Source of the DNA: Candidatus Omnitrophota bacterium
GTDB lineage: Bacteria; Omnitrophota; Gorgyraeia; Gygaellales; Profunditerraquicolaceae
DNA: 37,614 nt
Direction of reading: 5' to 3'
NCBI GenBank assembly: GCA_023228185.1
Contig: JALOBQ010000002.1
Location: 1-37,614 of the forward strand
Made by a program: the position numbers and the translations under genes. Positions within the stretch are counted from its first letter, which is position 1. Every line of letters starts with the position of its first letter. Of the stretch, positions 15,834-23,924 are shown piece after piece. The notes under the pieces are model-generated. The model was not told the DNA's origin, made no database searches, and worked only from the letters and a program-made list of their open reading frames with translations.

Positions 15834-16724
15834 CTAGGGCCGGGGATGAAACATCTTATGCACACTCTTTAACCTGTCTTTATTAATATGCGTGTAAATC
15901 TGCGTTGTGGAAATATCCGAGTGGCCGAGCATCTCCTGCACAGAACGTAAATCCGCCCCTCTTTCCAATAAATGTGTGGCAAAAGAGTGGCGCAGAGTAT
16001 GCGGTTTAATTAATTTTTTAATTTTTGCTTTTACTCCGCATCTTTTAATGATCTTCCAAAGCGACTGACGAGAGATCGACTTACCGCTGCGGTTTAGGAA
16101 TAAAAATTCCGCGTTACTATTCTTCCCCAGAAGCTTAGGCCGGCTGAATTCTAAATACCTCTGAATACTGTGGATGGCTTTTTTACCCAGTGGGATTACC
16201 CGTTCTTTATTGCCTTTACCCACGCAACGTAAAAAACCCACGTCCATATTCACATTATCTTTTCTTAAATTTACTGCCTCAGAAACCCTCATCCCGGTAG
16301 CGTAAAGAGTTTCTAGAATCGCCCTGTCGCGGCAGCCTTGAAGATCAAGCGGGTCAGGCTGGGCAATTAATGCTTCCACTTCATTTAAAGAAAGCGTGTC
16401 CGGTATCTTTTTCCAGAGTTTAGGCGAATCAATCAAATTAGTCGGGTCCTCTTTTAGGATCCTTTCGCGCGCCAGAAACCGGTGGAACATCCGCATTGCC
16501 GCCAGGCGCCGGGCGATACTTACGGGAGAAACACCTTTTTCCTTTTCAGCGAGCATAAAATCCATAATATTGCTTTTAGATATCTTAGAGAGAGCAGAAA
16601 TACCGCTCGCTGAAATAAACGCAAGATACCTGCGTAAATCCACCCGGTAAGAAGCAATCGTGTTCTTCGCCAGACCGCGCTCTACGGAAAGATAATCTAA
16701 AAATGAATCGATTAATTCTTCCAT
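15834..16724 (-). CDS. xerD: Tyrosine recombinase XerD/XerC family
   Basis: Xer recombinases resolve chromosome dimers at dif with the FtsK translocase, which is also in this window. The protein is 296 aa, the usual length. The N-terminal SAM-like core-binding domain includes RGLAKNTIASYRVDLRRY. The catalytic set is complete: Arg147 (GMRVSEAV), Lys170 (GKGNKER), His242 and Arg245 (HTLRHSF), His268 (LGHSDI) and the nucleophile Tyr277 (TQIYTHI). XerC and XerD are hard to separate by eye; NTIASYRVDL and HSFATHLLERGADLRSVQEMLGH fit XerD somewhat better. No att sites or transposition genes flank it, so it is a housekeeping enzyme. Confidence 0.92.
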   Translation of the reverse strand: MEELIDSFLDYLSVERGLAKNTIASYRVDLRRYLAFISASGISALSKISKSNIMDFMLAEKEKGVSPVSIARRLAAMRMFHRFLARERILKEDPTNLIDSPKLWKKIPDTLSLNEVEALIAQPDPLDLQGCRDRAILETLYATGMRVSEAVNLRKDNVNMDVGFLRCVGKGNKERVIPLGKKAIHSIQRYLEFSRPKLLGKNSNAEFLFLNRSGKSISRQSLWKIIKRCGVKAKIKKLIKPHTLRHSFATHLLERGADLRSVQEMLGHSDISTTQIYTHINKDRLKSVHKMFHPRP

Positions 16725-16725
16725 T

Positions 16726-17346
16726 TTAGCTCAAAAAAGGGTTATGCATACGCTCTTCTCCGATAGTCGAAGGCTTGCCATGGCCGGGATAAATAATCAA
16801 ATCATCGGGCAAAACCATCAGCTTTTCCTGGATCGACTTCTTTAAAGCAGGCTGGTTACCGCCCGGCATATCTGTCCTACCGACACTTTGGCAAAATAAA
16901 GTATCCCCCGTAAAAAGAATATTCCGCTCGGGCTTTTTCATTAATAAAGAGATACCGCCGGTGGTGTGGCCTGGCGTATGCAACACTTCCAGCTCGATAC
17001 AATCCAGCTTGATCAATTGTTTATCCTTTAAGAGCCTGATCTCGGAATTAACCTTAAGGGGTTCTGAGAAAAAAGCAGAAAGGTTTAATTCCGCCTGCTC
17101 AAGCATAGTTTTATCGCCAGAATGCACATAGACCGGCAAATCAAAATTATTATCACAGCCGATATGGTCATAGTGCCCATGCGTATTAATTACCAGCGCC
17201 GGCTTAAGCTTATAACGATCAATCACAGCTTTGATCAAATCGTATTCATCTCCAGGATCAATAATTAATGCCGGGCTATTCTCGGCGCAAGCCAAAACAT
17301 AGCAATTCACCTGCATCGGCCCTACGCAAATTGTTTTAAAGATCAT
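16726..17346 (-). CDS. MBL-fold metallo-hydrolase (glyoxalase II-like)
   Basis: A 206-aa metallo-beta-lactamase-fold hydrolase. Metal ligands are THGHYDH (residues 55-61, HxHxDH), HTPGHT further on, the bridging Asp in FTGDTLF and the last His in YPGHGKPS. The stretch GDTLFCQSVGRTDMPGG is typical of the small glyoxalase II-like group often called YcbL. Its physiological substrate cannot be inferred; hydrolysis of S-lactoylglutathione or another thioester is possible. The start overlaps the lipoprotein stop by 4 bp, and xerD begins directly after its stop, so it is part of the same transcript. Confidence 0.9.
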   Translation of the reverse strand: MIFKTICVGPMQVNCYVLACAENSPALIIDPGDEYDLIKAVIDRYKLKPALVINTHGHYDHIGCDNNFDLPVYVHSGDKTMLEQAELNLSAFFSEPLKVNSEIRLLKDKQLIKLDCIELEVLHTPGHTTGGISLLMKKPERNILFTGDTLFCQSVGRTDMPGGNQPALKKSIQEKLMVLPDDLIIYPGHGKPSTIGEERMHNPFLS

Positions 17347-17834
17347 CGCAAGTAATTTTTGATTTTCGGGTAAATAAAATCCCGCATAATATTGTTTTTC
17401 AGCATTTCGGCATCCCGGGCGTTGTTGGCAGTATTCCTGCCGTAGATATCTTGCTGCGCCTGCAAACGCAAGCCTTTTATTTTATCGATATACATAGACA
17501 ATTTTCTCTGTTTATCTTCATTTAAAAGCGGCAGTATATTCGTAAGATTCTTGATCGCCTGATTGGCGCAATCAACTTGTTTCTTCACGCTCGACTTATA
17601 AGTAAAAGCGTTGATCAATTCATCTTGCCAGGCTTTCCAGTAAATATAATACTGCCGATAAAGCTCTTCCTTACTCATTTGCGGCCCGCTATATTCCTGC
17701 GGCACGAGAACCATTTCAGTAACTTGCGTGCCTTTCTTGGATTTACGCGTGAATTTGCGCGCAAAAGACTCGCAACCAGTTAAGTTTAACAAAAAAATAA
17801 CCAAAGTAAAAAAAATCGCGCATTTTTTCATCAT
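17343..17834 (-). CDS. Predicted lipoprotein of unknown function
   Basis: A 163-aa protein that I do not recognise. The N-terminus MMKKCAIFFTLVIFLLNLTG followed by Cys21 is a lipoprotein signal with an LTGC lipobox. Glu at position +2 does not match the inner-membrane retention signal (Asp), so outer-membrane sorting is possible in a diderm. After a basic linker (ARKFTRKSKKGT), the mature part is mostly helical: KSSVKKQVDCANQAIKNL, then KQRKLSMYIDKIKGLRLQAQ. A second cysteine is present in DCANQ. It overlaps ligA and the MBL gene by 4 bp each (ATGA), so it is tightly coupled to both without an obvious functional link. Confidence 0.85.
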   Translation of the reverse strand: MMKKCAIFFTLVIFLLNLTGCESFARKFTRKSKKGTQVTEMVLVPQEYSGPQMSKEELYRQYYIYWKAWQDELINAFTYKSSVKKQVDCANQAIKNLTNILPLLNEDKQRKLSMYIDKIKGLRLQAQQDIYGRNTANNARDAEMLKNNIMRDFIYPKIKNYLR

Positions 17835-19825
17835 TTTAGCATCTCCTTAAATTCATCCTCGGTGATCACCCGCACGCCCAGGTTGTTGGCTTTAACTAAC
17901 TTCGAACCAGGATTCTCTCCGGCAACTAAAAAATCCGTTTTCTTGCTCAAGCTGGAAGAAAATTTTCCACCGGATAAGCGCCACAACTCCTGGGCTTTCG
18001 CACGCGAAAAATTTGATAATTCACCGGTAAATACCGCTGTCTTGCCTTCCAGAAAATTGTTTTTTTGAAGCACAGCTTCCTCTTTAAAATTCAAACCAAA
18101 CTCTCTTAACTCGTTAACAAGTTTCTTTACCCGGGCAAGTTTAAAATAATTTACAATCGACAACGCCATCACCGGGCCGATTTCGTTGATCTTTTCTAAA
18201 TCCGTAAGGCTGGCTGAAATCAGTTTATCTAAGCTGCCGAATTTTGCGGCTAAAGTATAGGCGGCTTTTTCACCTACATGGCGTATACCTAAAGCAAAAA
18301 CTAACCGCATTAATGAACGTTTTTTGCTGGCAACGATTCCGGCAAGCAGGTTATCGGCTTTTTTCTCTTTAAACAACTCCAGTTTAAGCAAATGCTCTTT
18401 TTTTAACCGGTAAATATCCGCCAGGCTTTTAACGGTTTTCGCGCTGACTAACTGGTTGATCACCGCTTCACCCATACCTTCAATATCCATCGCCTGACGG
18501 CTGGAAAAATGCAATAAAGCCCTTTCTAATTGAGCCGGGCAATCCGGATTAATACAACGATAAGCGACATCAAGTTCTTTTTCTTTAACAATTTTTTCGG
18601 CGCATGCCGGGCACTTCGAAGGCATCAAATACGCTTGCTTACCGCGATGTTGGGTCACTTTCACTATTTTAGGGATAACATCACCGGCGCGTTGAATAAG
18701 CACTGTATCAGACTCACGCAAATCAAGCCGTTTAATTTCATCAAAATTATGCAGCGTCGCGTGGCTGATCATCACGCCAGAACACTCAACCGGTTCCAAG
18801 GTAGCCGTGGGAGTGATCACTCCTGTCCTGCCCACAAAAACATTTATTTTTAATACTCTTGTCGTTGCCTGCCGGGCGGGAAATTTATAAGCTACTGCCC
18901 AGCGAGGTGATTTTGAAGTAAAGCCAAGCGCTTTTTGTTCAGCAAAAGTATCCAGTTTAACAACTACACCGTCAATATCATAATTTAAGTTATCTCTCTG
19001 CACCTGCCATTTGTCGCAATAAGCGATTACTTCTTTAATATCCCCGCATAAACAAGAATGCGGGTTTGAGCACAAGCCCCATTCTTTTAATTTATTTAAA
19101 AACTCCCATTGGCCTTTCAGTTTAAGCGGCAGGCACTGGCCTAATGAATGCGCGAAAAATTTAAGTTTCCTTTCAGCGGCCAAATTTGCGTCTAAAAGTT
19201 TTAAAGAACCGCTCGTGGCATTGCGCAGATTAGCGAAAATCAGATCGCCGGAATTCTCCTTTTCTTTATTTAAAACAACAAAATCCCGCTTATCCATATA
19301 AACTTCACCGCGGATCTCAATTGATTCAGGGATATCTTTGCCCATTAGCACAAAAGGAATAGCCGAAATCGTCTTGATGTTTTGCGTCACATCTTCGCCC
19401 TGCAGGCCATCGCCGCGGGTTAAACCGGAGATCAGGCGGCCGCCGGAATAAAGCAGATTGGCGCTTACCCCGTCAATTTTAAGTTCGACAACATATCCGC
19501 TTGGCGTTAAACCGCCTAAGCCTTTGCGCACCCTTTTATCCCATTCAATAAGTTCAAGCTGAGAATAAGTATTATCCAATGAAAGCATTTTCTGGATATG
19601 TTTGACAGTTTTAAAACCTTGGGAGATTCCGGCAGCCACTCTTTGAGTGGGAGAATCCGGAGTTTTAAACTGCGGATATTTACTTTCTAAAACAGACAAT
19701 TCCTTAAGCAGGTCATCGTATTCTTTATCGGAAATTTCAGGCTGGCTTAATACGTAATAAGAGTAATCGTGGCGGCGGATTCTAAAGGTAAGTTCCTGGA
19801 TTCTCGACTTTGCTTGCGATAGCAT
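17831..19825 (-). CDS. ligA: NAD-dependent DNA ligase LigA
   Basis: LigA seals nicks during replication and repair using NAD+. It is 664 aa, full length. The N-terminal Ia domain has YDDLLKELSVLE and HIQKMLSLDNTYS. The adenylation motif VELKIDGVSANL places the AMP-accepting lysine at residue 116. The OB-fold has VGRTGVITPTATLEPV. A four-cysteine zinc finger follows (CPACAEK and CINPDCPAQ), then helix-hairpin-helix repeats (LGIRHVGEKAA, INEIGPVMALSI) and a C-terminal BRCT domain (LEGKTAVFTGELSNFSR). It is the first gene of a run of four coupled genes ending at xerD. Confidence 0.98.
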   Translation of the reverse strand: MLSQAKSRIQELTFRIRRHDYSYYVLSQPEISDKEYDDLLKELSVLESKYPQFKTPDSPTQRVAAGISQGFKTVKHIQKMLSLDNTYSQLELIEWDKRVRKGLGGLTPSGYVVELKIDGVSANLLYSGGRLISGLTRGDGLQGEDVTQNIKTISAIPFVLMGKDIPESIEIRGEVYMDKRDFVVLNKEKENSGDLIFANLRNATSGSLKLLDANLAAERKLKFFAHSLGQCLPLKLKGQWEFLNKLKEWGLCSNPHSCLCGDIKEVIAYCDKWQVQRDNLNYDIDGVVVKLDTFAEQKALGFTSKSPRWAVAYKFPARQATTRVLKINVFVGRTGVITPTATLEPVECSGVMISHATLHNFDEIKRLDLRESDTVLIQRAGDVIPKIVKVTQHRGKQAYLMPSKCPACAEKIVKEKELDVAYRCINPDCPAQLERALLHFSSRQAMDIEGMGEAVINQLVSAKTVKSLADIYRLKKEHLLKLELFKEKKADNLLAGIVASKKRSLMRLVFALGIRHVGEKAAYTLAAKFGSLDKLISASLTDLEKINEIGPVMALSIVNYFKLARVKKLVNELREFGLNFKEEAVLQKNNFLEGKTAVFTGELSNFSRAKAQELWRLSGGKFSSSLSKKTDFLVAGENPGSKLVKANNLGVRVITEDEFKEMLK

Positions 19826-19843
19826 TTTAACTGAATTTTAGCG

Positions 19844-20116
19844 TTATAACAAAACCTGAAAATCCGTGAAATCTCCGCTTGGCTGGCTCCACTGCGCGGA
19901 CTCTTCAGTAATATAGCTGCCCAGGAGCCGGTGGATTTGGCTAAGAAAATTCTTCAGGTCAGGCTCCTCGCCTTCAGCCAGAATCTCTACCCGGCCGTCA
20001 GGAGAATTTTTCACCCAACCGGAAACATTTAAAGTATCGGCAATTTTCCGCGCGGTAAAACGAAAGCCTATTCCCTGGACTTTGCCGGAATAGTATAGAT
20101 GTGCCTGCTTTCTCAT
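19844..20116 (-). CDS. acyP: Acylphosphatase
   Basis: A 90-aa acylphosphatase that hydrolyses carboxyl-phosphate bonds in small acyl phosphates. The P-loop-like active site GKVQGIGFRFTA carries the catalytic arginine (FR), and the catalytic asparagine is in SGWVKNSPDGRVEI, both diagnostic of the family. Length is exactly that of the stand-alone enzyme, so this is not a fragment of HypF. It lies between the tRNA-Pro gene and ligA; the gap to ligA is 18 bp. Its biological role is not certain in most bacteria. Confidence 0.95.
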   Translation of the reverse strand: MRKQAHLYYSGKVQGIGFRFTARKIADTLNVSGWVKNSPDGRVEILAEGEEPDLKNFLSQIHRLLGSYITEESAQWSQPSGDFTDFQVLL

Positions 20117-20144
20117 TTCGTAGGATTTTGTTGATATATTAATG

Positions 20145-20218
20145 TCGGGGCGGACAGACTTGAACTGTCGGCCTCAGCGTCCCGAACGCTGCGCTCTACC
20201 AAACTGAGCCACGCCCCG
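20145..20218 (-). tRNA. tRNA-Pro (anticodon CGG)
   Basis: A full cloverleaf can be folded on the minus strand. The acceptor stem pairs CGGGGCG with CGCCCCG, the D-stem is GCTC/GAGC, the anticodon stem CAGCG/CGCTG encloses the loop TTCGGGA (anticodon CGG, reading CCG), and the T-arm is GACAG-TTCAAGT-CTGTC. The discriminator base is A at 20145. The CCA end is not encoded (the following bases are CATT), so it must be added by a nucleotidyltransferase. Confidence 0.97.
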
Positions 20219-20282
20219 TTAGATCTCAATAATTTTAAGTTATAGAGATAACAAACCTCTTTGCATCTCCAAATATTTAATT

Positions 20283-20311
20283 AGTATACCAAAGATTCAA
20301 CGCATACGCAA
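20283..20311 (-). promoter_or_regulatory. Candidate promoter for tRNA-Pro
   Basis: On the minus strand an extended -10, TGG followed by TATACT (20288-20283), lies 17 bases after TTGCGT (20311-20306). The -35 is weak, but the TGn extension can compensate. Transcription would start about 58 bases before the tRNA. Confidence 0.45.
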
Positions 20312-20325
20312 GAATTAGAGTTTCC

Positions 20326-20358
20326 TCCCTGTTTCGTCCCTGTTTCAAAACAGGGACG
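20326..20358. repeat. REP-like palindrome with an extra half-copy, after ribE
   Basis: A perfect 11-bp inverted repeat (arms CGTCCCTGTTT at 20335-20345 and AAACAGGGACG at 20348-20358) surrounds a 2-bp centre. A further direct copy, TCCCTGTTTCG, lies at 20326-20336, so the arm unit occurs three times, twice in one direction. It starts 6 bp after the ribE stop. On the minus strand no T-run follows, so it is not a standard intrinsic terminator, though the hairpin could protect the 3' end of the rib mRNA. Confidence 0.7.
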
Positions 20359-20364
20359 ACGTTA

Positions 20365-20937
20365 TTAAAGGGCTTTTTTAGCAAGGATATCGAATTCAAG
20401 GTTAACCTTGCTGGAAGGGCCTTTGAAATCTAGAGTGGTATTTTTTAAGGTATGCGGAATAATATAAACGCTAAAAGTTGAGCTTGTTTTACCAGCCAAA
20501 GTCAAACTAATGCCATCAATGCAAATTGAGCCTTTGGGCAAGCAATAACGCAAATATTTAGCCGCGGCTGCAATTTCAAAGATAAGGTTATCATTGCGAT
20601 AACTTTTCCTGCGCACCAACCCCAGGCAATCAATATGCCCTGTAACAAAATGCCCGGAGATTCGATCCCCTAGCTTGAGGCTTCTTTCAAGATTTACCCG
20701 CTCGCCTGTTTTAAGCAAGCCGAGATTAGTAGATTTAAACGTCTCCGGCATAACCTCAAAACAAAACGCGTCTTTTTTTATTTTTACAACAGTCAGGCAG
20801 ACGCCATTAAGTGCGACACTATCGCCAAGACAAACACCTTCTAGCGTTTTATCGGCGCTAATCTCGATAAACTTGACCCGGCCGGATTGACGCACCGACC
20901 TAAACAACCCAACTTCTTCCACGATTCCATTAAACAT
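20365..20937 (-). CDS. ribE: Riboflavin synthase alpha chain
   Basis: Riboflavin synthase dismutates two molecules of 6,7-dimethyl-8-ribityllumazine to riboflavin. It starts with the invariant MFNGIVEEVG and has the duplicated lumazine-binding fold. The first repeat contains GDSVALNGVCLTVV, and the second contains SGHFVTGHIDCLG and KGSICIDGISLTLA. At 190 aa it is near the short end of the family (usually 200-215), and both repeats are present. It overlaps ribD by 8 bp and is the last gene of the riboswitch-controlled unit; a palindrome follows immediately. Confidence 0.96.
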   Translation of the reverse strand: MFNGIVEEVGLFRSVRQSGRVKFIEISADKTLEGVCLGDSVALNGVCLTVVKIKKDAFCFEVMPETFKSTNLGLLKTGERVNLERSLKLGDRISGHFVTGHIDCLGLVRRKSYRNDNLIFEIAAAAKYLRYCLPKGSICIDGISLTLAGKTSSTFSVYIIPHTLKNTTLDFKGPSSKVNLEFDILAKKAL

Positions 20938-22033
20938 TATTTTTTATATATGCTTCAATCAATAAATCTTCGCCAAAATGTTTTAATTTCATACCCTCCA
21001 GCTTAATCGCCTGATCCATACGGCTGATCCCCTTACCCATCACCGCGCCGATCGCATCCTTGCCGCCGATAATTTTCGGACTGATAAAAAATAATATCTT
21101 ATCAACCAGTTTCTCATCAAACAAAGAGCCGATTAACGTGCCGCCGCCTTCAACAATAATATTAGTAATCCCTAAAGCAGCAAGCTTTTTTAAAGCATCC
21201 CTCATATTCACCTGGCCGGATTTTTCTTTTACTTCTAAAATTTTAGCCTGCTGGATCAATGTTTTCCGGTTTTCCGTTTCCTGGCCTGGCCGGGACGCTA
21301 AAGTAACTAAAATCACCGGGCTTTTTTTAGAAAAAATATTCGACTTTGCCGGAGTGCTCAAATTACTATCTACAACCACTTTCAGAGGATGTTTTTGAGA
21401 AAACCAGGCGTCTAAATGAGGGTCATCTCTTAAGACAGTATTTACGCCAACCATAATCGCGTCATAATACTTACGCATACGATGGTTATAGGCGCGTGAT
21501 TTATCAGAACTAACCCATTTAGAATCACCCGTGTAAGTGGCGATCCGGCCGTCTAAAGATTGGGCGACTTTTACCGTAACAAAAGGCATCCGGGTAGTAA
21601 TAAATTTGATGAAAGTTTCATTGATCTTGCGCGCTTGGTCCTCCAAGACCCCCAGCGTGACTTTAATATTATTCTCTTTCAGGATATTCAGGCCTTTGCC
21701 GTTATTTAGAGGATTGGGGTCAATCATACCAATCACCACTCTTTTGATTCCGCTTTGAATTATTTTATTGGTGCATGGCGGCGTGCGGCCAAAATGCATA
21801 CAAGGCTCAAGCGTCAGATAAAGCGTCGCTTGCTTTGCCTTTAAGCCTGCTTCTTCAAGCGCGTAAATCTCCGCGTGCCTTAACCCTGCCTGATGATGAA
21901 ATCCTTTTCCTACGATTAAACCATTTTTGACAACCACTGCTCCGACTAACGGATTAGGCGATGTTTTACCTTTCGCTTTCAACGCCAGTTTTAAAGCCAG
22001 GCGCATATAATATTGGTCATTTACTTTTGTCAT
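20930..22033 (-). CDS. ribD: Bifunctional pyrimidine deaminase / reductase RibD
   Basis: RibD deaminates and then reduces the pyrimidine intermediate that follows GTP cyclohydrolase II. It is 367 aa with both domains. The deaminase zinc site is HAE (residues 53-55) and PCMHFGRTPPC (Cys78 and Cys87). The reductase half begins near RMPFVTVKVAQSLDGRIAT and includes SDKSRAYNHRMR, MVGVNTVLRDDPHL and VEGGGTLIGSLF. The start overlaps the PHP gene stop by 4 bp (ATGA). The presence of both domains means no separate reductase gene is needed. Confidence 0.97.
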   Translation of the reverse strand: MTKVNDQYYMRLALKLALKAKGKTSPNPLVGAVVVKNGLIVGKGFHHQAGLRHAEIYALEEAGLKAKQATLYLTLEPCMHFGRTPPCTNKIIQSGIKRVVIGMIDPNPLNNGKGLNILKENNIKVTLGVLEDQARKINETFIKFITTRMPFVTVKVAQSLDGRIATYTGDSKWVSSDKSRAYNHRMRKYYDAIMVGVNTVLRDDPHLDAWFSQKHPLKVVVDSNLSTPAKSNIFSKKSPVILVTLASRPGQETENRKTLIQQAKILEVKEKSGQVNMRDALKKLAALGITNIIVEGGGTLIGSLFDEKLVDKILFFISPKIIGGKDAIGAVMGKGISRMDQAIKLEGMKLKHFGEDLLIEAYIKNNV

Positions 22034-22854
22034 CTGTTGCTCCTGCTTGCGGCTTGAAGCTTTTGCACTAACTCCCAGGGGACTTTAGCTTTTCCCAAAC
22101 TGACATCGGGTTTGGCGCTGCCGTGAAAATCCGAACCGCCGGTAACCAATAATCCCAGCTCTTTAGCTAGGCCCAAATAAAAATTGATCATTGATTGCGA
22201 ATGTTCCGGATAATAAACTTCAAGCCCGATTAACCCCTCTTTGGCAAATTGGGTAATCAAATTATCATTACGGATAATATAAGGATGCGCCAAAACAGGC
22301 ACGCCGCCGGCATCTTTAATCAACTGGAACGCTTCCCTGGGAGTTAATTTAAAACCCAGGACATAGGCCGGAGATTTGTCGCCGATATATTTCTGAAAAG
22401 CCTCGGAAGTCGAACTTACCAGGCCTTCTTTAAGCAAAGCACGGGCAAGGTGCATCCTGCCCACGCTGGCATTACCAGCAATATCAAAAACTACCTGCGG
22501 GTCTAAGTTGACGCCCAGCTCTTTTAAATGAAAGACGATTTTTTTGACCCGCTCAACGCGGTTCTGCCGCACAAGAATAAGTTTTTCTAAAAGCTGTGCA
22601 TTAAGATAATCGATAAAATAACCCAGAATATGGATTTCCTGATTTTCATATTGGGCGGTAAGCTCAATACCGGGGATAATCGTCAGGCTGCTTGATTGCG
22701 CCGCGCTGATTGCCCGCGGCAAGGCATTCACCGTGTCATGGTCAACTATCGCCACACCGCTTAACCCGGCGCGGATTGCCTGCTGAACCAATTTTTCCGG
22801 CGAAGACGTGCCATCGCTTTCATTTGTATGCACATGCAAATCAGCGTATTTCAC
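22030..22854 (-). CDS. PHP-domain phosphoesterase
   Basis: A 274-aa PHP-domain protein. The N-terminal metal motif is ADLHVHTNESDGTSSPEKLV, followed by GVAIVDHDTVNAL, PGIELTA, VPVLAHPYII and a closing VTGGSDFHG, all metal-ligand motifs of the family. Relatives include bacterial 3',5'-nucleoside bisphosphate phosphatases and 5'-3' RNases of the RNase AM (YciV) group; the exact substrate cannot be read from sequence. The start is GTG at 22854 with AGG six bases upstream. It sits between nusB and ribD and overlaps ribD by 4 bp, so it is inside the rib transcription unit although it has no known role in flavin synthesis. Confidence 0.9.
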   Translation of the reverse strand: MKYADLHVHTNESDGTSSPEKLVQQAIRAGLSGVAIVDHDTVNALPRAISAAQSSSLTIIPGIELTAQYENQEIHILGYFIDYLNAQLLEKLILVRQNRVERVKKIVFHLKELGVNLDPQVVFDIAGNASVGRMHLARALLKEGLVSSTSEAFQKYIGDKSPAYVLGFKLTPREAFQLIKDAGGVPVLAHPYIIRNDNLITQFAKEGLIGLEVYYPEHSQSMINFYLGLAKELGLLVTGGSDFHGSAKPDVSLGKAKVPWELVQKLQAASRSNR

Positions 22855-22925
22855 TTATACCTGCTTTCAGTTGTTTTTCTTAATAACACGGTTTGAATTT
22901 CTGTTTGCTCTGAGGATGCCGCGGC

Positions 22926-23342
22926 TTATTTACGCTTTTCAATATTGATCTTATCCAGGATGGCATTGACAAATTTGCCAGCCTCGGCGCCAGAGTATTT
23001 CTTCGCCAGCTCTACTGCCTCATTGATCGAAACCTTGGGAGGAATATCCTCACGAAAAAGCAATTCAAAACTGCCCATACGCATAATATTGCGGTCCACA
23101 AAAGCCATGCGCTCCAATTGCCAGTTATCGGCGTATTGGCGGATTTTAGCGTCGATCTCAGCGATATGCTGAGAGACTCCATAAAGCAACTCAGCAGAAA
23201 AATCCTTCAGCTCTTGAGAAACATCCTCGTGCTCTTTATCCAGCCAGAAATTATTAAAAACATTCTCCTGTGTATCGCTGGTAATATCCAACTGATAAAG
23301 CATTTGTAAAGCGTATTCCCGCGCTCTTGAACGTTTACGCAT
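22926..23342 (-). CDS. nusB: Transcription antitermination protein NusB
   Basis: NusB binds boxA RNA with S10 and takes part in antitermination of rRNA operons. It is 138 aa, all helical, the normal size. The start MRKRSRAREYALQMLYQLDI is the family signature, and the C-terminal half has FVDRNIMRMGSFELLF and PPKVSINEAVELAKKYSGAEAGKFVNAILDKI, also diagnostic. ribH lies 13 bp upstream in the same unit; ribH-nusB is a very common pair in bacteria. A 71-bp spacer without recognisable signals separates it from the PHP gene. Confidence 0.97.
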   Translation of the reverse strand: MRKRSRAREYALQMLYQLDITSDTQENVFNNFWLDKEHEDVSQELKDFSAELLYGVSQHIAEIDAKIRQYADNWQLERMAFVDRNIMRMGSFELLFREDIPPKVSINEAVELAKKYSGAEAGKFVNAILDKINIEKRK

Positions 23343-23355
23343 ATTTTAACAACAG

Positions 23356-23820
23356 TTATTTCAACTGCTCCGTAAGATTAGCCATTTCAATAGCCGATAA
23401 TGCCGCGTCCTGGCCTTTATTGCCATCTTTAGAACCCGAACGTTCCACCGCTTGCTCAATAGTGTCAGCGGTAATCACGCCAAAAATAACCGGCACCCCG
23501 GTGTCTAAAGATATTTTACTTACGCCTTTAGCAACTTCGGCGGCAATATAATCAAAATGCGGCGTCGCGCCGCGAATAACCGTCCCCAAACAAATAATTG
23601 CGTCGTAATGTTTTGCTTTAGCGGCTTTTAAAGCTGCCAGCGGTATTTCAAACGCGCCCGGCACCCAAAGTAAAACGATATCTTTATCATCAACGCCATG
23701 CCTGACTAAAGTATCCCGGCAACCAGCCACCAACTCTTTGGTCATAAAATCATTAAAACGTGAAGCAACTACCGCGAAAGACTTACCTTTAGCGATCAGA
23801 TTACCCTCGATAACTTTCAT
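23356..23820 (-). CDS. ribH: 6,7-dimethyl-8-ribityllumazine synthase
   Basis: Lumazine synthase condenses the RibB product with the RibD product in the penultimate riboflavin step and usually forms a 60-mer or pentamer. It is 154 aa, typical. Signature segments are VASRFNDFMTKELVAGC, WVPGAFEIPLAALKAA, ICLGTVIRGATPHFDYIA (with the catalytic His), and PVIFGVITADTIEQAVERSG. A good AAAGGAG ribosome-binding site lies about six bases before the ATG, directly after the heptamer repeat array at 23834-23875. That array occupies most of the leader between ribBA and ribH. Confidence 0.98.
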   Translation of the reverse strand: MKVIEGNLIAKGKSFAVVASRFNDFMTKELVAGCRDTLVRHGVDDKDIVLLWVPGAFEIPLAALKAAKAKHYDAIICLGTVIRGATPHFDYIAAEVAKGVSKISLDTGVPVIFGVITADTIEQAVERSGSKDGNKGQDAALSAIEMANLTEQLK

Positions 23821-23833
23821 TTCACTCTCCTTT

Positions 23834-23875
23834 GTTAGGTGTTAGGTTCTAGGTGCTCGGTGTTAGGTGATAGGT
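23834..23875. repeat. Six 7-bp tandem repeats in the ribBA-ribH spacer
   Basis: On the plus strand the units are GTTAGGT, GTTAGGT, TCTAGGT, GCTCGGT, GTTAGGT and GATAGGT, without gaps. Five of six keep the core TAGGT. The next bases, TTTCTACATAC, resemble the CTACATA units at 15800-15827. The array ends 13 bp from the ribH start and is just upstream of its ribosome-binding site. The units do not form a reading frame of interest. Confidence 0.85.
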
Positions 23876-23924
23876 TTTCTACATACAACCTGTTGATTTC
23901 CGCTTTTCTTTACCTCTACCTAGT

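Noticed and set aside
15834..16724. Tyrosine recombinase as the integrase of a mobile element
   Set aside because: Length and motifs are of housekeeping Xer type, it is embedded in a coupled gene run, and no att repeats or cargo are seen.
20335..20358. Palindrome after ribE as an intrinsic terminator
   Set aside because: No T-run follows on the ribE strand, and the centre of the palindrome is only 2 bp.
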